Origin: Xanthostigma xanthostigma
Lineage: Eukaryota > Arthropoda > Insecta > Raphidioptera > Raphidiidae
Assembly (NCBI GenBank): GCA_963575645.1
Contig: OY754465.1
Coordinates: 42,186,401-42,250,400, forward strand
Reading direction: 5' to 3'
DNA: 64,000 nucleotides
Shown: positions 44,442-54,784 of the stretch, piece after piece
Position numbering within the stretch: position 1 is the first letter of the stretch
How the letters are laid out: each line of letters begins with the position of its first letter
Translations under genes and position numbers: made by a program
The notes under the pieces: model-generated
Database searches by the model: none
Told to the model about the DNA's origin: nothing
The model's input: the letters and a program-made list of their open reading frames with translations, nothing else

Positions 44442-45147
44442 TCTAGATGGAAAGGTCGAAAGCAGAACATTTGACTTAGGAACTTTGTTTGGACTAGTTA
44501 GGAGATAAACATACTAAAAGTCCTTACCCCTCCGAGGTACGCCCGAAGGGGGGGAGCACAAAGAAGGTCTCGTTTTTTGGTTTTTTGCTTTCATCTCGAA
44601 AACGGTACGTCGTACGAAATTTTGTTGTAATACATAATGAAAGCTGATAAAATTCTCTACAACTTTAGCTTTCACACTTTTTATCTATCATAGAGGCCCC
44701 ATAATCCTAATGTGCCCAGGGCCTTCAATAGGTTAAAGCTTATGTTATTTTTTAATAGTGTGTGGGTGTTTTTAATAGTGTGGATGAGCGATACGAAATG
44801 ATTTTGACAAATTCGTATTGTTACAATGTGCTACAGAGAATTGAACACATTTTTGAAAATCGACCATTTTTCGGAGCTCATAGCTAGGCAAAGATTGGAG
44901 ATAGATAAAAAGTGTGAAAGCTAAAGTTGTAGAGAATTTTATCAGCTTTCATTATGTATTACAACAAAATTTCGTACGACGTACCGTTTTCGAGATGAAA
45001 GCAAAAAACCAAAAAACGGGACCTTCTTTGTGCTCCCCCCCTTCGGGCGTACCTCAGAGGGGCAAGGACTTTTAGTATGTTTATCTCCTAACTAGTCCAA
45101 ACAAAGTTCCTAAGTCAAATGTTCTGCTTTCGACTTTTCCATCTAGA
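44442..45147. mobile_element. foldback element with 248-bp arms of about 98% identity
   Basis: Arms 44442-44689 and 44900-45147 run from TCTAGATGGAAA(A/G)GTCGAA to TTTTTATCTATC. I count four differences over 248 bp. They include GTACGCCCGAAGGGGGGG, AAACGGTACGTCGTACG and AATTTTGTTGTAATACATAA. The 210-bp centre is unique in the window and has no frame. An older relative occupies 62675-63745. No transposase and no clear target duplication. Confidence 0.9.
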
Positions 45148-45709
45148 TGCCCCTTATGAGCACTCATTGACCAAACTATGTGTCAAAGTTTAGTAAAGTA
45201 CAAATCAATTATTATACCTAAATTCCATATCGACCACCGAGTGCAATTTTATAATTTTCCCAAAATCATTTGTTATTTAAAAAAAAAACGAAATGTCTCT
45301 TGATGAGGAAGGTACGCAGATGCTATTTCAACTTTTTTCGCATTACAAGCTGTTTTCTATATCATTTATTCGATGTAAATACAAGTACGAGAATTATAAA
45401 AAAAATTCCTAAACCCGCAACTTCCTTTCAAATGTTTTAATTGGATGTAACTACACAAACCTTCAGGATTGAATAACCGAAAAGAAAAGGAATTTGAAGG
45501 TTCAGGATTTTTTTAATTTATAGTACCTACATGTTTTATTTACATACCTCGGATAAATGATATAGAAAACAGCTTACAATACGAAAAGAAAGTTGAAGTG
45601 GCATCTTCCTCACGAAGACACATTTTGTTTTTTTTTTACTAACAAGCAATTTTGAGAAAATATAAGATTGCACTTGGCAATTTATGAGACAAAGTTTATT
45701 ACACCTTCA
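45148..45709. other. no gene; imperfect inverted repeat
   Basis: TCTTGATGAGGAAGGTACGC, TTTCAACTTTTTTCGC and AAGCTGTTTTCTATATCATT (45298-45370) return inverted at 45548-45625 (AATGATATAGAAAACAGCTT, GAAGTGGCATCTTCCTCACG). With arms of about 80 bp this is a further foldback spanning about 45295-45640. Confidence 0.6.
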
Positions 45710-45717
45710 GTTATGAC

Positions 45718-46241
45718 TAGTGATGTGCCGGATATCCGTATCCGCGGATATTCGAAGGAGAAGAAAGATCCGTATCCGTTAGTTTAATGGCGGATCTTTT
45801 ACCTTATTAATTTTCAATTCATAGATGAAATTTTATATATATAGGTTATTAGGTAATAATGAAAAAACTGTTAAATTCCATTCAGCTTATTTTTTTTTAA
45901 ATCGTATTTGGCACCTTTATATTGCAAACATTTATCGTAGTGAGTACCAACCAATAGTACATAACTCAAAGGTACTAAAAAACTATCTTTATAATGAGTT
46001 ATTGCACATCGATCTTTGGAAAGAGACAATCTGTTATGAGAGTTAACTCTTAAAGAGGTCAATAACTTTTTCCCATAACAGATAGTCTCTTTCCAAAGGT
46101 CGATTTGCAATATTTACCGTTGCGTACTCTAAGAAAGTTAAGATTCGTATCCGTATCCGTATCCGCGGATCTTGAAACCAAATATCCGTTTTCAGATCCG
46201 TATCCGCGGATATACATTTTTAACAATCCGGCACATTACTA
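45718..46241. mobile_element. hAT element with ATCCGCGGATACGGAT ends, copy 2, perfect TSD
   Basis: TAGTGATGTGCCGGAT and ATCCGGCACATTACTA bound 524 bp. GTTATGAC precedes and follows it (45710-45717, 46242-46249), an exact 8-bp duplication. Subterminal TATCCGCGGAT and CCGTATCCGTATCCGCGGAT strings. Reverse-oriented relative of 21233-21778, including the inner hairpin (46001-46113). Frames on both strands here are incidental. Confidence 0.93.
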
Positions 46242-46249
46242 GTTATGAC

Positions 46250-46507
46250 CAATGATAATTAGCTTTTGAAAATACCGTTATTTCGAACATCTATTTTTGA
46301 GCACTACCTTGTATTAGGTACGGAATTCCAGTGTGCGTCGTATGTCTACACTATTACACCACACTGTTCTCATGTCTACAGTTCACTGGCATGCAGAAAC
46401 ATTCCAAAGGTCATTTATGTGTTATCTAAAAGTGTGCAAAATCATATCTTTGATCATGCCAGGTATGAAAAACCGTCTGTAGATTGATCAATCTACATAT
46501 ACATATA
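46250..46507. other. no gene supported
   Basis: A 73-codon frame (46266-46487) has no domain; nothing else seen. Confidence 0.4.
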
Positions 46508-46640
46508 TAAAATTCAATAAATAAAATTATCGACCAATTTTTCAATATTAACAAAAAAATACATAATTAATACATTAACGTTCAATGCGGATTTGGACCT
46601 TCTTCAGAACTAATCTAAAAAATATAAAAAATAATTAATA
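46508..46640. mobile_element. family A copy, left arm and centre
   Basis: TCAATAAATAAAATTATCGA, CCAATTTTTCA, then TACATTAACGTTCAATGCGG, ATTTGGACCTTCTTCAGAAC. The central part, read on the minus strand, is CTGAAGAAGGTCCAAATCCG. Confidence 0.65.
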
Positions 46641-46730
46641 TTTAAAATCTAATTAGCTTTTTGTAAAATCTTTCAAAATTATTGATTATCAAAATAATGA
46701 AAAAATAATAAAAATAAAAAAAAAGATTTG

Positions 46731-47005
46731 CATATTATATAAAATTGTCGTGTCACAATTTTGGGCGCACCAATCTCCAAAACCACTGAACCGATTATTT
46801 GTACAAAATTACGGCGTTTTCTCAAAAAAAAATAGCAATATGTAACGACATCTGTTAGAATTTGCTCAACACTATTAGTTCAGAAGCAAATCTTGTGGAA
46901 TTTGCTTAAAGCTATTAGTTCAGACGCAGGGCCGCAAACGATATACATTTTGCAGAATTATATCTATAGCACCCGGATGAAACCGGAACGAACCGTTAAT
47001 GTTGT
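46731..47005 (+). mobile_element. Helitron-like element, eroded
   Basis: ATATTATATAAAATTGTCGT, GTCACAATTTTGGGCGCACC, AATCTCCAAAACCACTGAAC at the 5' side and ACCCGGATGAAACCGGAACG, AACCG near the 3' side match, in reverse, the Helitron at 56411-56663. The terminal CTAG is lost. An internal 52-bp direct duplication (ATTTGCT.AA..CTATTAGTTC) lies at about 46858-46930. Confidence 0.65.
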
Positions 47006-47189
47006 AATAATATAATTAATTAATAAAGAATTTTTAAATGCTCCAGACATCAATGCGTTCAGCTTGTATAATATACATGATGTGGTATTATAGAATGAGT
47101 GATGTGTGTGGGTGTTAAGAAATTTCTCGCCAGGCATGACCTAAATTCACAACCAAACCTCTCTTTCCGCCCTCCTCTCATTCCTTTTT

Positions 47190-47360
47190 CACACACACAC
47201 ACACACACACACACACCCCGTTTGCCTCCCTGTGCTTTTCGATGCCCGGGGACCGATACACAAAGTTTTAATCACAGAGCAATTTATATTATAAGCATTA
47301 CTACTACCAACACAAGCACACACAGCCACGCACGAGCGCGCGCGCGCACACACGCACACA
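47190..47360. repeat. CA and GC/CA microsatellites
   Basis: An ACACA run at 47190-47216 and an alternating CACGCACGAGCGCGCGCGCG, CACACACGCACACA tract at 47327-47360. The 110-codon frame 47099-47431 is open only because of these runs. Confidence 0.9.
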
Positions 47361-47469
47361 TTAACAGTTCAGCTTTCAGTATATTATATCAACAATATTT
47401 ATCATCTCTTAAAAACACATTGTATAGTTAAACGAAATAAGTTTTTGGATTTTTTTCCGGAGATATGAA

Positions 47470-47780
47470 TATAATAGCAGTCCGTCCCGGTTTCACTCGG
47501 GTGCAAAACTGTATGATTTATTAATACATAGTCTCTCTCTCCTCTATCCCTCTGGAAATATCAAGTAACAACTCATATCCATATCATATTATGTAATGAT
47601 AGGGGAAAAATCCGTTTTGCATAGGATTTTCATAAAATCAGTTCTTAGTGGCTATCTACGTCGAGAAGAGAGTAACTATATCAAATTTCAAGTCAATCGG
47701 GCGTATAGTCTTGGAGATCTCGTCACGAGTCGGTCAGTGAGTGAATCAGTGAATCGTATTTCGATTATATATGTATCATA
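47470..47780 (+). repeat. dispersed retroposon-like repeat, longer copy
   Basis: CCCGGTTTCACTCGGGTGCA, AAACTGTATGATTTATTAAT, TCTCTCTCCTCTATCCCTCT match 5995-6165. It continues with GGCTATCTACGTCGAGAAGA, ATCAAATTTCAAGTCAATCG, GTCTTGGAGATCTCGTC and a GTCGGTCAGTGAGTGAATCA end, as in the 3' tails of many insect retroposons. Confidence 0.65.
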
Positions 47781-48802
47781 ATATATGTATCATGTATTTT
47801 TCTGGTGTGAGAAACGGATGACTTATGGTGGAAGTGACGGAATTATAGATACGGAAATTTCGATGACGAGGGAACTGGTTCTTCAAATTATCCTTATAAA
47901 ATATAACTTATGTAATGTAAAGTTTAAAGTCTATCGTAAATATGAAAATTGGTAAAAATTAGATAACCAAGTTTAACCCTAACTAACAACTAACTTCATA
48001 AAAAAACTTGTAACGTGCAGCGAAAAAAGCTTAGTTGCTATACAAATTAATAGTACTACTACTTGCCTTATTATTGATATCAATTTGATGGATGCTGAAT
48101 TCTATGAAACTCTTAATATTAAAATGTATAAAGTTTTAATAATCTATTCGAGTGACACGCAAAGTTTTTCCTTAGTCAGGTACTTTAATAGTCCCGTCTC
48201 TAAAATCTCTCATATTATGAAAAATAATGTCAACGTTGGCAAAAATTGTAACGGCAAAAACTTATTCAGTTCACAGTGCGAACAATTATAAAAATAAGTA
48301 AGCATACTTCAATATCACATTTACTTATAGAAAATTATATTTCTTATAATAAAATTATTTTTTGCACGATTCCCTATAAAATAACTGTTCTGATGCCCCT
48401 ATATCGGTTGTGGATTGACCCTTTTTCACACTAGTGCGTAAGTAAATCGATTTTACTAATCCAATAGCAATATATCAGTCAGTTGTCAACTATCCAAAAT
48501 GACCGAACTGATGTGTCGAAAATATTACAAATATACTTCGTGCAAGAAATGTAGTAAATACGTATCTTGTTTGTAATGATATTATCACTCAAGCGTGCTA
48601 ACACTTGCTAAATAGCTCGTGTTAATACTATATCACTCTCGTGATAATACATTACATTACAAGCGAGATACATAAACTACTATTAATCTTTGTGTTTCCG
48701 CTGAAAATGTACGCAGCCGCGGCCACTCTTTTGAGGTGCAGTTTGTGTTTCTATAAATCTATAAAACCATTGTGTAGGGTTAATAGATTATTTCGGCTAG
48801 AG
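47781..48802. other. no gene seen
   Basis: AT-rich. 48210-48430 weakly resembles 23815-24080 (TTTTTTGCACGATTCCCTAT / TTTTTTGTACGATCCCCTAT; GACCC.TTTTC.CACTA.TGCG), pointing to another old dispersed repeat. Confidence 0.45.
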
Positions 48803-49760
48803 TACGATAACTCGATGTGCAAAATTTCCACTGGAAATATACAATTATTATTTTATATACAGTGTTATTAACCATTTTCAGTGCGGAAAATTGATTTTTA
48901 TAAATTTTTTTTTCGCACAGTAAACAGAGAAAGACGTTTGGGGGGAGTTCTTTAAAAAACAATTACGTCGTCGCGTATAAAAAACAATTACGGAGAAGGC
49001 GTTTTTTTTTGTGCAGTGAAAAGGGGAAAGCGTCTGGAGGGAGTTCTTTAAAACACAATTACGGGGTTGTGTCGATGCGATGGCGTTTTTTTTCAAAGTG
49101 AGATAGTAATACAGTAATTCTACACCAGTTGCTATGACGCGTACTATATGTGATTTCTGATTGGTTAGATTCAAAAAATGATAATGAAAGACGAATAGTA
49201 TATTATACAACAACGGTCGAAAGTGTGATATCTTGCCCTGCGCACCATAATTCCTGAGGCGAAGCCGAGGACATCATGGCGCGAAGGGAAAGGATATTAC
49301 ACTTTCGGCCAATGCGGTGTATATTATTTTGCTTCATACCTCGGTCGTAAGTACGCTTATTAAATACATTAATTAATTACTTATTTATTACATAAAAACG
49401 CAAATAAAATGCCAAGCAAGAAGCTTTGAGGTTATACGTAAAAACACGAAAAACAGCTGCTCGCGACTATTAGCTAAAATGTAATAGGGTTGCTATGGAA
49501 ACGACATCTAGACATCAGTTGATAGGTTGTTTTACCGCCCGAACGTACGAAATTTCCGCATCGGTGCGTGTAAACTCACCGAGGAGTAAATGTTAGACTT
49601 TCTGCTATAGGTACAATTGATGCCGAAAGTACGCACTTTCGATAGAGGTTTGAAGAAAAAGTTTTCACGTGTTTTGAGTAAATTTGTGAATAAACCGCAG
49701 TTTTTTTTTGGAACGTCAAAATGTAGCGTTTTCTATGACTGAACCGGATTATAACGTCTG
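48803..49760 (-). mobile_element. family B element, interrupted copy
   Basis: TACGATAACTCGATGTGCAA opens it; GGGGAGTTCTTTAAAAAACA appears twice (48938 and, diverged, 49040); TACAGTAATTCTACACCAGT, TGATTTCTGATTGGTTAGAT and GAAAGACGAATAGTA run to 49203. The continuation (TTTTTTTTGGAACGTCAAAA, AGCGTTTTCTATGACT) is at 49705-49740. The stretch between is a separate hairpin element. Confidence 0.8.
49203..49650. mobile_element. GGTCGAAAGTGTGATA hairpin element, copy 1, nested in family B
   Basis: A 120-bp hairpin (GTCGAAAGTGTGATATCTTG, CCCTGCGCACCATAATTCCT, GAGGC against GCCGAGGACATCATGGCGCG, AAGGGAAAGGATATTACACT, TTCGGCC) is followed by CATACCTCGGTCGTAAGTAC, GCTTATTAAATACATTAATT. It ends GCCGAAAGTACGCACTTTCG, ATAGAGGT. 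The same order is found at 57348-57720. Confidence 0.75.
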
Positions 49761-51378
49761 CAATTTAAAAAAAGTCTAAAAAATATTTTGGTCGTTAATT
49801 TATAATTAATTTAATAGATCATTGCTTCCATTACTTAATCGTATCAACGAACCTGTATTTTGTTACAGCATCAGGCTGTCACTCGCGGTGCAAGCTGGCC
49901 AAAAAGGATAATTAGTATAGTTTTCAGCTAGCAGATAAATGCTGCTAATTCCACATAATTAATGGCTGCTTTAAATGATTTAATCAATTCCGCACCGCAT
50001 ATAATTTTAATAGGTAGGGTGCTATAATATGTAGGTAGGTGAAGAACGAAACGTAATATATTATAACATTCTTTATTTTGTACACGTTTTTCCCATTTTA
50101 TTAATTTATATAAGAGGAAATACCCGAAACAAAGATAAATTATTTTTTTTTTTGTTCAAAGAGATTTTACTTTTTTCCATACAATTAGATTAATTGAATT
50201 AATTAGCATTGTTTTAAAAGTGCCGTTTACAGTGCTTAATATAAGCATTTATTTTGTGTTTTAAAAAATAGGCGTAGAGTTTTTCCTTGATTTATTCGTA
50301 AGAATAAAATTTACATTCGTGTAATGTAGTTAGACTGTCCGTTACAAACAACTCATTTTTTTAATAAAACAAATTGAATTTGCAATTCTCAATAGGTACC
50401 AAAATGTTACACCTATACAATTGTGAAATAATAAAAATATGTCAAGATATCTAGTTTTTGAATCAGAAACTCGAAATTGTTTTATCATTTCCTTTGTTGC
50501 TATCTAAAATGTTTCCTTCCCGTGATTTTCGTCTTAAAATTATAAAATATAGATTTTTTAAATTTTGTCAAAAATGACGAAATCTCAGGTGTTTGTCTTT
50601 ATTTGATAGTGTGACAAGAGTCGTGCCTAATTGTGGTTATGATTCCCAACCGTTCGAAGTACGAAATTATTGTGTTTTATTGCTAAAGAAAGAGAAAAAT
50701 CCTTTAATATAGTTAAACAATTGACAGCTATGGACATAAAAAAGAGAAATCGGAACTACTTGCAATTTACCAAGATATTTTGTACCACAATTAACTAAAG
50801 AAAAACACATTAACATTTAAGATTTCGCCATTTTTGACAAAATGCCGATTAGATAGCTAACAAATGAGAACATATCGTTTTTAACATGTTTTAAAAACGA
50901 AAATAACAGGGGGTCTTTTTTTCACGAAATTGGGCTAAGGCGTTTAAAAAAAAAACAATTTTGACTTTCAATATTCCGATACCGCCGAGTATTATGTGAT
51001 TATTTCGTTCAAAAGTTAAAGGTGTCGGTTTTGATTTCACAGTTGAAAAATCAATAAAAGAAAACTGTAGGTATAGAAATAATTAAAAATGCATTTTAAA
51101 GAGGCTTTCACATGATTTCGTTGAATGTTTTCCGAAAGCAATTGTATACATTATATAAAGATTTTGAAAATTCATAAAATTTAAAGGACAAGTTTTGTTA
51201 ACTCTATTACGCTTACAATGTAGCAGTGGGGAAGAAAAAACTGTCCAAAAATACAGTTCAAAAACTAGAAAGTGCAAGCTTATAAATAAGCCCTAACTTA
51301 TTGAAATCCAATCATTTTTCGCCAAGATACAGTCGTTCAAATAATTTCAAACATTTTGTTAATATTTCCTATTATAAT
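49761..51378. other. no gene seen
   Basis: AT-rich, 1.6 kb, no defined repeat. The minus-strand frame at 51083-51277 has no domain. Confidence 0.5.
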
Positions 51379-52690
51379 CAAATCTTTGATAAACGTCTGA
51401 TTAGAACTCTTCAATAATAGTATATTGTGCGACTAGTGAGAGAAGGAGAAGATTCCATGAGCGTGAAATTTGCCGCACGAGCGCAGCGAGTGCGGTAAAA
51501 CACACGCGAGTGGAATATTCTCCTTCGATCAATAGTCGCACATAATACTTTATTCAACTAGCAGGAGTAATATGTAATCGGGGCCCTGATAAAAGAGGGA
51601 AAAATAATAAATCACTTCATTGATTGACGTACCACCGTCAGTGTATACACAAGATTGCCATGATTTCGCTGAATTGCGATGCTGTTTTCATATAAGTATA
51701 CAATACCGCCTACCACGTTCCTATTGGTCCAGAAGCTACTTGCAGTTTTTTTCATTATTTAGCGCTTGGGCTTGCTACTGAGTTTCTATTGGTCCAGAAA
51801 ATTCATTATTACACTAGTGAAGTAATACATTATTTCTCCCACGCCAGAAAATTCATTATTACACTATAGTGAAGTAATATATTATTTCTCCCACGTTTAG
51901 CAGGGCCCCGAAATTACATATTACTCACGCGTGTTGAATAATAGTATATTGTGCGACTAGTGAGAGAAGGAGAAGATTCCATGAGCGTGAAATTTGCTGC
52001 ACGAGCGCAGCGAGTGCGGTAAAACACACGCGAGTGGAATATTCTCCTTCGATCAATAGTCGCACATAATACTTTATTCAACTAGCAGGAGTAATATGTA
52101 ATCGGGGCCCTGATAAAAGAGGGAAAAATAATAAATCACTTCATTGATTGACGTACCACCGTCAGTGTATACACAAGATTGCCATGATTTCGCTGAATTG
52201 CGATGCTGTTTTCATATAAGTATACAATACCGCCTACCACGTTCCTATTGGTCCAGAAGCTACTTGCAGTTTTTTTCATTATTTAGCGCTTGGGTTTGCT
52301 ACTGAGTTTCTATTGGTCCAGAAAATTCATTATTACACTAGTGAAGTAATACATTATTTCTCCCACGCCAGAAAATTCATTATTACACTATAGTGAAGTA
52401 ATATATTATTTCTCCCACGTTTAGCAGGGCCCCGAAATTACATATTACTCACGCGTGTTGAATAAATAAAATTATCGACCAATTTGTTATTATTTTTTCA
52501 ATATTTCGATATTACATAAAATAACTTACAGCGAATTTTACTGTAATTATTAATTAATTTGTGTATTTTTCAGCGCATTTCTGAAAGAGATCCAAATCCG
52601 GTCCGAAACGTTAATGATTTGAATTATTATTATATATTTTTATTAATATAGTTGTCTGAAAAATTGGTCGATAATTTTATTTATTTCTTA
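51379..52690. mobile_element. family A foldback split by a 1048-bp tandem block
   Basis: CAAATCTTTGATAAACGTCT, GATTAGAACTCTTCAATA ends at 51416 and AATAAAATTATCGACCAATT resumes at 52465; joined, they restore the family A arm exactly. The centre (CTGAAAGAGATCCAAATCCG, GTCCGAAACGTTAATGATTT at 52581-52620) and right arm (TTGTCTGAAAAATTGGTCGA, TAATTTTATTTATT) follow. Confidence 0.85.
51417..52464. repeat. two tandem 524-bp units, nearly identical
   Basis: Units start at 51417 and 51941 (both ATAGTATATTGTGCGACTAG). I see two base differences (GCCGCACG/GCTGCACG and GGGCTTGC/GGGTTTGC). Each has a hairpin (first unit 51427-51541: GTGCGACTAGTG..GAAGGAGAA...CCGCACGAG/..TGCGG...TTCTCCTTC..AGTCGCAC). 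Each also has an inverted pair AGTAATATGTAATCGGGGCC / GGCCCCGAAATTACATATTA, and a 50-bp direct duplication of CCAGAAAATTCATTATTACA. Each unit ends TTGAATA. Confidence 0.92.
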
Positions 52691-53220
52691 TCATACTTTA
52701 ATTTTCTTAAGTCTGTGTTGTCCCATCGATTTTTTCAGTTTAGTAGTAGCAATTTTATCACGGGACCTAAACATCTAAGTAAGTGTTTTTTTATATCGAT
52801 TTGGAAAAGCATCTATGAACAAGTTAGTCTTATGCTAGATTTCTTTCAACTCTAAATCTACTTTCAAAATACTTTAAGGACTGAACTACAATGGATAACT
52901 ATGGTAAAATTCACTGCTAAAAGTAGTTTTGTCCAAAAATCAAGCATCGATTATGTTTTCCATAAAATATTTTATAAAAAGTAACATAAGAACTTACTTG
53001 CATTACAACTTTATTATAGGTATCTACGTAAAACCTTAGAAGAGTTTATGTTCGGAACTGTACTTGAATAGTAGAAAACGCGTTAAGAGGAGGCGTATAC
53101 ATTGTGCACAGAAGCCAATTAAAAAAGGTTCACCTTGGATAGACATTACCTCACGTCTTGTTTTCTCTTCTGATTAGATAGCGTCTTAAGAAATTGATGT
53201 AATTTTTTCGAATCAGCAAA
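52691..53220. other. no gene seen
   Basis: AT-rich leading into a candidate start codon at 53221. Confidence 0.45.
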
Positions 53221-53282
53221 ATGGAGCCGGTTCACAGTTCGACCTCCAATATTGAATTAACTCAGTATAAAGTTGCTGTAGT
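53221..53282 (+). CDS. candidate 5' coding exon, Ras-like start?
   Basis: ATG in a good insect context (AGCAAAATGG) reads MEPVHSSTSNIELTQYKVAV, V and then a stop. A donor-like GT^GTAATC (intron from 53283) would split the last valine codon. YK(V/L)(A/V)VV followed by G is how Ras-family GTPases enter their P loop, so the piece could be the first coding exon of a small GTPase. That rests on six residues and the G1 glycines themselves are not encoded here. No next exon was identified before the element at 53672. Chance is a real possibility. Confidence 0.2.
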
Positions 53283-53669
53283 GTAATCAAAGTGGAACGT
53301 GTGCATCAGAGAGCTTTCTATATCTATGGTTGATGTCTGAAGAGTTGGCTTTCGTAAAACGATTTGTCAAGAAAAGATCAAGTATGTTAAATAAAGGAGC
53401 GCATATTGGTTCTGTGTTTGCCTCAAATAGGCTAGAGCAAAACAGGTCCAAAAACCAGAGCGTTGCCTTTGTTGAGCGGACATGTTTTCAAGAAGCATGT
53501 CCGAGGAATTATATGATCATTGGAACCTTTGTGTTGAAGGAATGATACGATATTCTAAGTATCTATATATTGCGAATTGATCTCATTTGGGTGTCATACC
53601 AAAATTTTTTATAGTTCAAACGGACAGGAATCGGCTACGTCGTTACACTACGCAGAGTCAATACGAACA
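53283..53669. other. no gene supported
   Basis: Frames of 71 and 66 codons (53330, 53577) lack domains. GGACATGTTTTCAAGAAGCA, TGTCC at 53479-53503 is a small hairpin. Confidence 0.4.
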
Positions 53670-53671
53670 TA

Positions 53672-54208
53672 CAGGGTGTCCCACGACATGACTGCCATAG
53701 CTTGGGACTGTATTGCTGAGGTGATTTCAAGTCAAAAATGTCTAATGAACATATACCCGGAACGCTATCCTAACTGAATTAGAAGCATTTGAAATTTTAG
53801 ATAAGTAATAGTAGCCAGTAGGTATTCCCTACTAATTTAAAAACCATTTAAAAGGAAATCGCTTTTTTGAATTAGTTGCTCAAAATGTCCACCCAGTTGC
53901 TGTATACATAGTCTAGCTCTTGCTCTTCTTAGAATTGAAGTGATAGCTCTTATTTTAATTATTTTAATTGGAGTTTACTGTCACAATAAATACTAATAGT
54001 GATTCACAGCCACCTGGTCTTTTTAATAATAACAAAACCAACAGCCGAACCTAATACCTGCATTAGTGGGCTTACTTATTAAAAATTTCAAATGCTTCTA
54101 GCTCAGTTAGGATAGCGTTCCGGGTATATGTTCGTTAGACATTTTTGACTTGAAATCATCCCATCAACATAGTCCCAGGCTATGGCAGTCATATCGTGGG
54201 ACACCCTG
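53672..54208. mobile_element. TA-flanked element with about 130-bp TIRs and transposase tail
   Basis: CAGGGTGTCCCACGACATGA, CTGCCATAGCTTGGGACTGT ... GAATTAGAAGCATTTGAAAT at the left is mirrored by ATTTCAAATGCTTCTAGCTC ... TGGCAGTCATATCGTGGGAC, ACCCTG at the right; TA lies outside both (53670-53671, 54209-54210). CAGGGTGTCCC ends, a TA target and an internal IS630/Tc1-type transposase tail agree on a Tc1/mariner-like origin. Confidence 0.87.
53837..53974 (-). pseudogene. DDE transposase C-terminal fragment inside its own TIRs
   Basis: Minus strand: TPIKIIKIRAITSILRRARA, RLCIQQLGGHFEQLIQKSDF, LLNGF, stop at 53837-53839; a stop (TAA) also precedes the T. The RRAR.RLCIQQ.GGHFEQL ending is the same type as at 29649-29830. 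It sits between the two TIRs of the element at 53672-54208, reading away from its right end, so the element is an internally deleted derivative of a once-autonomous transposon. Catalytic residues are absent. Confidence 0.78.
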
Positions 54209-54210
54209 TA

Positions 54211-54784
54211 TAATACATATACACTATCTCGAGTATTGAAATGTTTACAGCGAGTTGTTTTTTATGCGTTGGGAACATTTTATTTAGTTACTCTCTCTAA
54301 GTAATTGTTTTATTTCATTTAAAAATTGTGCTTGCAATGGTAGCGAAATATTTTTTAAACAAAACCGTAAATATATAAATTAATTAGTTGCGTCTATGGA
54401 AAATCAACAATATTTCATATTTTACTTGGAACCAAGGATACGAATCTGTCGGTAGACACATCAAAGGCACTCCGTCTTATGCTTGTGGGTTTAATTTATT
54501 CTTGTGCTCATAACGTAGTGCAGATCTCGAGATGAAATCGGACTATATACCGATGCGCGTTCTGAAAAATATAGGAAACATCTAAGACATAGGACTAGGT
54601 TCCTGGAGTTATGCATGTCTAAAGGTAATCTTTTGAAATTTTCGAGGTTTCAAAAGTGCTAATTGAATGGAATTGAATATCAGCTTGTGATCAGCGAATT
54701 TGCCGCACGACACGGCGCCTGCACATTATTTTATTGATAAGAGTTCGTGTCGCATGTCTCTAGTCCCGCTTGCAAATTTCGAAA
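54211..54784. other. no gene seen
   Basis: 54420-54780 is less AT-rich (for example GAATTTGCCGCACGACACGG) but no frame is convincingly coding. Confidence 0.4.

Noticed and set aside
47099..47431. 110-codon frame with TH and AR repeats
   Set aside because: Open because of CA and GC/CA microsatellites; Kozak context and domains are absent.
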